Assembly (NCBI RefSeq): GCF_000384035.1 | Contig: NZ_KB913024.1 | Location: 1,069,655 to 1,133,654, forward strand | Reading direction: 5' to 3' | DNA from: Actinopolyspora mortivallis DSM 44261 | GTDB taxonomy: Bacteria > Actinomycetota > Actinomycetes > Mycobacteriales > Pseudonocardiaceae | Length of the DNA: 64,000 bases | Shown here: piece after piece, positions 58,694 through 64,000 of the stretch | Layout of the letters: the number at the start of each line of letters is the position of its first letter | Numbering within the stretch: the stretch's first letter is position 1 | The notes under the pieces: model-generated | The model's input: only the letters and a program-made list of their open reading frames with translations | Databases searched by the model: none | What the model was told of the DNA's origin: nothing | Made by a program: the position numbers and the translations under genes

Positions 58694-59254
58694 GTGGCCA
58701 CCACGAACGACCTGAAGAACGGACTCGTGCTCAACATCGACGGCCAGCTCTGGACCGTCACCAGCTTCCAGCACGTCAAGCCGGGCAAGGGCGGCGCCTT
58801 CGTGCGCACCACCCTGAAGAACGTGCTCTCCGGCAAGGTCGTGGACAAGACCTTCAACGCCGGGGTCAAGGTGGAGACCGCCAACGTCGACCGCAGCGAG
58901 ATGACGTATCTCTACAACGACGGTACCGACTACGTGTTCATGGACCCCGATACCTACGACCAGATCAGTGTCTCGCCGGAGACGGTGGGCGACGCGGCCG
59001 GTTACATGCTGGAGAACAGCACCGTGACCCTGGCCCGGCACGAGGGGGAGCCGCTCTACGTGGAGCTGCCCGCCTCGGTCGAGCTGACGGTCGCCCACAC
59101 CGACCCCGGTGTGCAGGGAGACCGTTCCACGGGCGGCAGCAAGCCCGCCGAGCTGGAAACGGGTGCGACCGTCCAGGTCCCCCTGTTCATCGAGACCGGG
59201 GAGAAGGTCAAGGTGGATCCGAGGGACGGTCGCTACCTGGGGCGGATCAAGTGA
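58694..59254 (+). CDS. efp: Translation elongation factor P
   Basis: Relieves ribosomes stalled at polyproline. 186 residues, three OB-like domains: KOW-like domain I, then domains II and III ending in [20 protein letters not shown]. The tip loop of domain I reads K-P-G-K32-G-G-A-F; K32 is the residue at the P-site end. Most actinobacterial EF-Ps have proline at the second-next position (PGKGP), which lets unmodified lysine function; here that residue is glycine (codon GGC). GTG 58694 has AGGAGA upstream. No modification enzyme gene (epmA/B, ymfI or earP) is in the window. Confidence 0.97.
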   Translation: MATTNDLKNGLVLNIDGQLWTVTSFQHVKPGKGGAFVRTTLKNVLSGKVVDKTFNAGVKVETANVDRSEMTYLYNDGTDYVFMDPDTYDQISVSPETVGDAAGYMLENSTVTLARHEGEPLYVELPASVELTVAHTDPGVQGDRSTGGSKPAELETGATVQVPLFIETGEKVKVDPRDGRYLGRIK

Positions 59255-59329
59255 CCGCCCTTCGCAGTTCGAACGGCCGACCGGTTCGGTCGTGCAGCAG
59301 CGAGCCGCGCGCCGGAAAGAGGGTATGAG

Positions 59330-59869
59330 TTGGGCGAACGTAGCAAGGCCCGCAAACGCGCGGTGGAGGTACTGTACGAAGCCGACTTGCGGGAGATGGA
59401 TCCGCGGGAACTGCTCCGGGAACGCGTCGGGTCGACCGAGGCCCCCGCTGTCGGGGACTACGCCGTGACCCTGGTCTCCGGGGTTTCCGAGCACCGTGAC
59501 CGCGTCGACGAACTGATCGTCGAGTACTCCGAGGGCTGGGCGCTGTCCCGGATGCCGGTGGTCGACCGGTCCGTGCTGCGACTCGGCTTCTTCGAGATGC
59601 TCTGGGGGGACGGGGTCCCACCCGCGGTGGTCATCGACGAGGCCGTTCAACTCGGCAAGGCGTTGTCCACCGACGACTCACCCCGGTTCATCAACGGTGT
59701 GCTCGGCAGGCTGGCCGGTATCGACGAGCGGGAGCGTGTCGCCCTGCGGGGACGGGACACCGACGCCCCGGTCGCCGAGGAGGGGGAGGCCGCCACGCCC
59801 GGGGAGAGCTCCCCGGCGGAGTCCTCGACAGACGGCGGGGTCACCGGTGGTCTTCGGGAGGGTGACTGA
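59330..59869 (+). CDS. nusB: Transcription antitermination factor NusB
   Basis: Binds boxA RNA with S10 (NusE) during rRNA transcription. 179 residues: the helical core begins ARKRAVEVLYEADLREMDP and contains ALSRMPVVDRSVLRLGFFEML and PRFINGVLGRLA, the family signatures. A hydrophilic C-terminal tail of about 40 residues is added. TTG 59330 is the apparent start (GAGGG upstream). Ends at a strong hairpin at 59964. Confidence 0.96.
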   Translation: MGERSKARKRAVEVLYEADLREMDPRELLRERVGSTEAPAVGDYAVTLVSGVSEHRDRVDELIVEYSEGWALSRMPVVDRSVLRLGFFEMLWGDGVPPAVVIDEAVQLGKALSTDDSPRFINGVLGRLAGIDERERVALRGRDTDAPVAEEGEAATPGESSPAESSTDGGVTGGLREGD

Positions 59870-59963
59870 GCCGCCGGCGCGCGGCCGTCCGGATCCTTCG
59901 CGCGTTCTCCCCACGGCGGGGCCGTGTACCGGCCTTCCGGCACGAGCGTGGACGCGAAACACC

Positions 59964-59996
59964 GAGCCCGCCTCCGTGACCGACGGAGGCGGGCTC
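59964..59996 (+). terminator. Strong terminator after nusB
   Basis: Fourteen-base perfect arms, GAGCCCGCCTCCGT (59964-59977) and ACGGAGGCGGGCTC (59983-59996), with a five-base loop. It may also stop bldD read-through from the other strand. The remaining 59870-60139 gap has no coding signal. Confidence 0.85.
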
Positions 59997-60139
59997 GACT
60001 CGTTCGTGCGGGCGTCGAGTTCAGCGGAACCGAGGCGCCCGCGTCGGGGCGGAACCGACGGCGGACACACGGAGGTCCGCTCGTGGCGGTCGCCGCCCGC
60101 CCGGACCCGCATCCGGTCCCGGATGCGGGTGTGGGGCCG

Positions 60140-60628
60140 TCACTCCTCGTGCGACGGGCGTGCCTCGGGAGGAAGCACTCCCCAGTCGATGAGCTGCTCG
60201 GTGAGTTCCCCGGGCGACATGTCGTAGATGATGGCCAGGGAACGCAGGTCCTCGGTCCGGATGGACAGGACCTTGCCGTTGTAGTCCCCCCGCTGGCTCT
60301 GGATCGTGGCCGCGTAGCGGGCCAGCGGTCCGACCTTCTCGGCGGGGAGCTGTTGTAGCCGCTCCAGATTGATGACGACCTTGGTCGCGGGTTCCGCGGT
60401 GGAAGGAACACGGCCCTCCGGGAGTAGTTCGGCTACCGGAACGCCGTAGAAATCGGCCAGTTCGGCGAGTTTCTGCACGGTGACGGCGCGGTCACCTCGT
60501 TCATAGGACCCGACGACCACGGCCTTCCACCGCCCGCCTGACTTCTGCTCGACACCGTGCAGCGAAAGACCCTGCTGCTGGCGGATAGCGCGGAGCTTGC
60601 TGCCCAGCGCCTTGGCGTAGTCGCCCAT
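60140..60628 (-). CDS. bldD: Developmental master regulator BldD
   Basis: 162 residues closely similar to Streptomyces BldD, the c-di-GMP-dependent repressor of sporulation genes during growth. N-terminal XRE domain (KLRAIRQQQGLSLHGVEQKS; VVVGSYERGDRAVTVQKLAEL) and a C-terminal domain with the complete c-di-GMP motif RxD-x8-RxxD: R113-G-D115 and R124-T-E-D127. Located between nusB and pyrR exactly as in Streptomyces (nusB-bldD-pyrR). Its own promoter carries a good BldD box, so it should repress itself. Confidence 0.96.
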   Translation of the reverse strand: MGDYAKALGSKLRAIRQQQGLSLHGVEQKSGGRWKAVVVGSYERGDRAVTVQKLAELADFYGVPVAELLPEGRVPSTAEPATKVVINLERLQQLPAEKVGPLARYAATIQSQRGDYNGKVLSIRTEDLRSLAIIYDMSPGELTEQLIDWGVLPPEARPSHEE

Positions 60629-60697
60629 GTGGCGTTTCTCCGTTTCATTCGCCCCGTCAGCCTAGTTCCAGTTGCCGGGGAGGAACGCTCTGTGTTG

Positions 60698-60738
60698 ATA
60701 CGGAGAGTAATAATCGCTCGCGAGCGTCATCAGGTCAA
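60698..60738 (-). promoter_or_regulatory. bldD promoter with BldD box
   Basis: Minus strand: TTGACC (plus 60733-60738), 17 bases, GATTAT (plus 60710-60715), a strong promoter about 80 bases before the start. TTACTCTCCGTAT (plus 60698-60710) matches the BldD box TNAC-N5-GTNA in 7 of 8 fixed bases and lies at the transcription start. The spacer contains the perfect palindrome CGCTCGCGAGCG. Confidence 0.65.
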
Positions 60739-60788
60739 GTTGCTCTCGGTGTGAGTGTGGCACGAATCCCGCTACACCACCCCGGCGA

Positions 60789-60817
60789 TTGACCCCCCGA
60801 CGCTGATAGCGTACAGG
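60789..60817 (+). promoter_or_regulatory. pyrR promoter
   Basis: TTGACC (60789-60794) and TACAGG (60812-60817) at 17-base spacing. The predicted transcript would start near 60824 and carry a 5' hairpin CCCGGC-GGTT-GCCGGG (60823-60838) before the PyrR-binding element. It is divergent from the bldD promoter. Confidence 0.5.
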
Positions 60818-60858
60818 GCAAGCCCGGCGGTTGCCGGGGTCCTGGCGTCCTTTAACGG

Positions 60859-60884
60859 CCCGTCCAGTGAGGCGGGGAAGGAGG
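60859..60884 (+). promoter_or_regulatory. PyrR-binding leader element overlapping the pyrR ribosome-binding site
   Basis: CCCG-TCCAGTGAGG-CGGG (60859-60876) forms a short stem with the loop sequence TCCAGTGAGG, the conserved PyrR recognition sequence (TCCxGxGAGG), and is followed at once by GAAGGAGG, the Shine-Dalgarno of pyrR (start 60891). UMP-bound PyrR would cover the ribosome-binding site; translational repression of this kind is established in mycobacteria. Confidence 0.75.
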
Positions 60885-60890
60885 TCCTCC

Positions 60891-61568
60891 GTGGCGTCAC
60901 GCCCATCGGCGGGCGCGGCGGTTCCGGCCGAAGAACGTGAGTTGCTTTCGGCTGAAGACGTCGCGCGCACTGTCGCCCGAATAGCCCATCAGATCATCGA
61001 GAAGACCGCGTTGGACAGTGGCGGCAGCCACGTCGTCCTGCTCGGTATCCCCACCAGAGGCGCCCCGCTCGCCCGACGCATCGCCGAACGCGTTTCCGCC
61101 TTCACCGGAGTGCGCCCGTCCGTGGGTGCGCTGGACATCACGCTGTACCGGGACGACCTGCGCAAGCAGCCCAATCGCCCCATCGAGGCCAGCAGCGTCC
61201 CCGTGGAGGGAGTGGACGACGCATTGGTGGTGCTGGTCGACGACGTGCTGTTCTCCGGACGCACGGTTCGCTCCGCGCTGGACGCGTTGCGCGACCAGGG
61301 ACGCCCCCGTTCCGTCCAGCTGGCCGTGCTGGTGGACCGCGGACACCGCGAACTGCCCATCCGGGCCGACTACGTCGGCAAGAACGTACCCACCGCGCGC
61401 AGCGAGGACGTGGCGGTGCGGCTCACCGAGGTGGACGGCACCGACTCCGTGCTGCTGCGTCGCCCGGCCTCCGGACGGCGTGAGGACTCCGGTGCGGAGG
61501 ACGGAACGGGCGAGGCCACGAACGAACCGGACCCCGGTGAGGTCGGTCCGGCCGGAAAGGAACAGTGA
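60891..61568 (+). CDS. pyrR: Bifunctional pyr operon regulator/uracil phosphoribosyltransferase PyrR
   Basis: RNA-binding regulator of pyrimidine genes. About 225 residues: PRTase fold with [29 protein letters not shown] loop [19 protein letters not shown], and basic RNA-facing residues ([13 protein letters not shown]). A tail of about 35 acidic residues ([20 protein letters not shown], approximately) follows the conserved core. GTG 60891 has GGAGG six bases upstream, within the PyrR-binding element. First gene of pyrR-pyrB-pyrC, coupled by stop/start overlaps. Confidence 0.96.
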   Translation: MASRPSAGAAVPAEERELLSAEDVARTVARIAHQIIEKTALDSGGSHVVLLGIPTRGAPLARRIAERVSAFTGVRPSVGALDITLYRDDLRKQPNRPIEASSVPVEGVDDALVVLVDDVLFSGRTVRSALDALRDQGRPRSVQLAVLVDRGHRELPIRADYVGKNVPTARSEDVAVRLTEVDGTDSVLLRRPASGRREDSGAEDGTGEATNEPDPGEVGPAGKEQ

Positions 61569-62500
61569 TGCGGCACCTGCTCACGGCCGAGGAGTTGGAC
61601 CCGGACACCGCGAGCGCCGTACTCGACACCGCCGACATGCTCAAAAGCACCCTGCTCGGCAGGGAGGTCCGCAAGCTGCCGACACTGCGCGGGCGCACCG
61701 TGATCACGATGTTCTACGAGAACTCCACGCGTACCCGGGTGTCCTTCGAGGTGGCCGGCAAGTGGATGAGCGCCGACGTGGTCAACGTCTCCGCCTCCGG
61801 CTCCTCCACCGGCAAGGGAGAGTCGTTGCGGGACACCGCACGGACGCTCTCCGCAGCCGGTGCCGACTGCGTGATCCTGCGCCACCAGGCCTCCGGGGCT
61901 CCCCAACGGATCGCCGAGTGGCTGGATCCCACCGGCACCAGGGTCGTCAACGCCGGTGACGGGATGCACGAACACCCCACCCAGGCACTGCTGGACGCGG
62001 CGACCCTGCGTGAGCGGCTCGGCGACGTCGCGGGGCGCAGGATCGGCATCGTGGGGGACCTGCTGCACAGCAGAGTGGCCCGCTCCAACACGCACCTGCT
62101 GCGCACGCTCGGGGCGGAGGTGGTGCTGATCGCGCCGCCGACCCTGGTCCCGGAGGGGGTGCGGAACTGGGGAGTGGAGGTCACCCACGATCTCGACTCC
62201 CAGCTGCCCGGTCTGGACGCCGTGATGGCGCTGCGGGTGCAGGCCGAGCGGATGCACGGAGGGTTCTTCCCCACCGAACGGGAGTACTCGGTCGGCTACG
62301 GACTCAACGCGGCCCGCACGGCGAAACTGCCCGAGCACGCCGTGGTGCTGCATCCGGGGCCGATGATGCGCGGAACGGAGATCGCGCCGAGGGTGGCCGA
62401 CTCCGCGCGGGCCGCCGTCGAACAGCAGGTGCGCAACGGTGTGCACGTGCGGATGGCGGTGCTGTACCACCTGCTGGCCGGAGAGGAGAACACGGCGTGA
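61568..62500 (+). CDS. pyrB: Aspartate carbamoyltransferase catalytic subunit
   Basis: Joins carbamoyl phosphate and aspartate. 310 residues: carbamoyl-phosphate motif STRTR ([13 protein letters not shown]), H and Q residues in [25 protein letters not shown], and the aspartate-binding [14 protein letters not shown] region, ending [14 protein letters not shown] 61568 overlaps the pyrR stop (TGATG); GTG 61565 also possible. No regulatory subunit (pyrI), as in other Gram-positives. Confidence 0.97.
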   Translation: MRHLLTAEELDPDTASAVLDTADMLKSTLLGREVRKLPTLRGRTVITMFYENSTRTRVSFEVAGKWMSADVVNVSASGSSTGKGESLRDTARTLSAAGADCVILRHQASGAPQRIAEWLDPTGTRVVNAGDGMHEHPTQALLDAATLRERLGDVAGRRIGIVGDLLHSRVARSNTHLLRTLGAEVVLIAPPTLVPEGVRNWGVEVTHDLDSQLPGLDAVMALRVQAERMHGGFFPTEREYSVGYGLNAARTAKLPEHAVVLHPGPMMRGTEIAPRVADSARAAVEQQVRNGVHVRMAVLYHLLAGEENTA

Positions 62501-63840
62501 ACGGTGTCGAACGGACCGGCCGGGCACGGTTGCTGCTGCGTTCGGTGCGTCCCTACGGGGCGAAGGAACCGGTGGACCTGCTGGTCGACGAGGACGGAAG
62601 GATCGCCGACATCGGCGAGCTGGAGGAGACGGACGCCACCGAGCTCCTCCACGCGGACGGGGCGGTGGCGCTGCCCGGTTTCGTGGATCTGCACACCCAC
62701 CTGCGCGAGCCGGGGCGGGAGGACGCCGAGACGATCGAGAGCGGCTCGGTCGCGGCGGCCCTCGGCGGCTACACCGCGGTGTTCGCCATGGCCAACACCG
62801 ACCCGGTCGCCGACAACGCGGTGGTCGTCGAGCACGTGCGTCGACGCGGCGAGGAGGTCGGGCTGGTCGAGGTCCACCCCGTCGGAGCGGTGACCGCGGG
62901 GCTGGGCGGGCAGCGACTGGCCGAGATCGGCTCGATGGCCCGCTCCGCCGCTCGGGTGCGACTGTTCTCCGACGACGGCAACTGCGTGCACGACCCGCTG
63001 CTGATGCGGCGGGCTCTGGAGTACACCAGCGCCTTCGGCGGCGTGGTGGCCCAGCACGCCCAGGACCCCGGACTCACCCCGGGAGCCCAGGCCCACGAGG
63101 GGGCCAACGCGGCCCGCCTCGGACTGGCGGGCTGGCCCGCTCCCGCCGAGGAGTCCGTGGTGGCCAGGGACTGCATGCTGGCCGGGCACACGGGAGGCTC
63201 GCTGCACGTCTGCCACGTCTCCAGCGCCGGGACGGCGGAGTTCCTGCGATGGTGGCGTTCCCGCCCCGGTGGCGGCTCCGTGTCCGCCGAGGTCACCCCG
63301 CACCACCTGTTGCTCACCGACGAGCTGCTGGAGGGTTACGACCCGCGCTACAAGGTCAACCCACCGTTGCGCACCGACGAGGACGTGCGTGCCCTCCGCG
63401 AGGCGCTCGCCGAGGGAGTCGTCGACTGCGTGGCCACCGACCACGCCCCGCACGCCGAGCAGGACAAGGACTGCGAGTGGTCCGCGGCGCGCCCGGGGAT
63501 GCTCGGACTCCAGACGGCCCTGTCGGTGCTGGTGCACACCATGCTCCGCCCGGGGCTGTTGGACTGGCGTGACCTCGCCCGGGTACTCAGCGAGGCCCCC
63601 GCCCGCATCGCGGGGCTGGACGACCAGGGACGCCCGCTGGAGGTCGGCGAGCCGGCGAACATCACCCTGGTGGACCCGCACGCGGAATGGACCGTGCGCG
63701 GCGAGGAACTGGCCGGAACCGCGCTCAACACCCCCTTCGAGGGGATGACCCTGCCCGCGAGGGTGACGGCGACGATCTCGCGCGGCCGTGTGACCGCGCG
63801 GGACGGCAGGGCGCAACCGTACGGGGGGGTGCTCCGATGA
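62497..63840 (+). CDS. pyrC: Dihydroorotase
   Basis: Cyclises carbamoyl aspartate. 447 residues, type I amidohydrolase: metal-binding [17 protein letters not shown] (HxH, with the REPG signature), further histidines in [11 protein letters not shown] and [11 protein letters not shown], and catalytic D in [14 protein letters not shown]. Overlaps pyrB (GTGA) and the next gene (ATGA), so pyrR-B-C and the following genes form one operon. Confidence 0.97.
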   Translation: MNGVERTGRARLLLRSVRPYGAKEPVDLLVDEDGRIADIGELEETDATELLHADGAVALPGFVDLHTHLREPGREDAETIESGSVAAALGGYTAVFAMANTDPVADNAVVVEHVRRRGEEVGLVEVHPVGAVTAGLGGQRLAEIGSMARSAARVRLFSDDGNCVHDPLLMRRALEYTSAFGGVVAQHAQDPGLTPGAQAHEGANAARLGLAGWPAPAEESVVARDCMLAGHTGGSLHVCHVSSAGTAEFLRWWRSRPGGGSVSAEVTPHHLLLTDELLEGYDPRYKVNPPLRTDEDVRALREALAEGVVDCVATDHAPHAEQDKDCEWSAARPGMLGLQTALSVLVHTMLRPGLLDWRDLARVLSEAPARIAGLDDQGRPLEVGEPANITLVDPHAEWTVRGEELAGTALNTPFEGMTLPARVTATISRGRVTARDGRAQPYGGVLR

Positions 63841-64000
63841 CACGGATGCTGTGGGTGCTGGCACTGGCCCTGGCCGCGCTGGTGGTGCTGTACGCGATGC
63901 GACGCGGCTGGACCAACCGTGCCGCCCGCCACGCGGAACTGCCCGCACTGCTGTCCGGGGTGCCCGCGGGGTTGTCCGAGGAGGACGAGCTGCTCCCCTC
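63837..64000 (+). CDS. Membrane protein after pyrC (partial, N terminus)
   Basis: Runs off the right edge; 54 codons visible. Starts with an ATG in the pyrC stop. One N-terminal transmembrane helix ([18 protein letters not shown]) is followed by a basic turn ([13 protein letters not shown]) and an amphipathic stretch. The gene between pyrC and carA in streptomycetes and mycobacteria (SCO1485, Rv1382) encodes a similar small membrane protein of unknown role. Likely cotranscribed with the pyr genes. Confidence 0.85.
   Translation, partial: MTRMLWVLALALAALVVLYAMRRGWTNRAARHAELPALLSGVPAGLSEEDELLP

Overview
This is a high-GC (about 70%) actinobacterial chromosome segment. Reading frames with about 90% or more G/C at third codon positions, a bldD developmental regulator, DUF397/helix-turn-helix pairs, a DUF3558 lipoprotein, a SARP regulator and gene order shared with Streptomyces and Mycobacterium all point to a morphologically complex actinomycete, probably in or near the Pseudonocardiales. 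The genus is inferred, not proven. Most of the window is conserved housekeeping backbone. The accessory inserts are small and mostly regulatory or membrane proteins. No phage, transposon, CRISPR array, tRNA or rRNA gene was seen.

Layout. 0-4.4 kb: thrS, a HIT-family Ap4A phosphorylase-like gene and a PgsA-type CDP-alcohol phosphatidyltransferase, with yceI inserted on the opposite strand. The PIM genes that follow pgsA in mycobacteria are absent here. 4.4-7.0 kb: accessory block with a helix-turn-helix/DUF397 pair under palindromic operator candidates, and a DUF3558 lipoprotein paired with a helical protein carrying a YxxxD motif. 7.3-15.4 kb: an EF-G2-like GTPase, then pdxS and pdxT-yebC separated by an insert (helix-turn-helix/cupin regulator, azlCD exporter, AnsP-like permease). 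15.6-25.2 kb: DUF4262 protein, ruvCAB with a LexA-box promoter, yajC, secDF and bifunctional rel. 25.3-36.8 kb: membrane cyclophilin, glyoxalase-II-like hydrolase, a small membrane gene, YibE/F exporter, an orphan SARP facing a helix-turn-helix regulator, aspS, an aminoglycoside-phosphotransferase-like protein and a small secreted protein, with several AT-richer intergenic stretches. 36.8-48.8 kb: SulP transporter, rarA, a 2-hydroxyacid dehydrogenase, an FtsX/MacB-like membrane protein, two small envelope proteins, alaS-ruvX-mltG-aroE. 48.9-51.5 kb: a split PTS locus (EIIC-HPr against EIIB-EIIA) with a DasR-type operator between the arms. 51.7-59.9 kb: prepilin peptidase, aroC-aroK-aroB-aroQ, a phytoene-desaturase-like oxidoreductase, pepQ, efp, nusB. 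60.1-64 kb: bldD, then pyrR-pyrB-pyrC and the start of a membrane gene.

How the parts fit. aroE/C/K/B/Q supply the shikimate pathway; pyrR/B/C begin UMP synthesis under a PyrR-binding leader; pdxS/T make pyridoxal phosphate; ruvC/A/B, ruvX and rarA handle recombination intermediates; yajC/secD/secF assist secretion; thrS, aspS, alaS, efp, nusB and rel tie translation to the stringent response. No complete new defence or biosynthetic system is evident. The points most worth checking are the EF-P loop reading PGKGG instead of the usual actinobacterial PGKGP, the clustered operators of the small regulators, the orphan SARP region and the AT-rich secreted-protein island.
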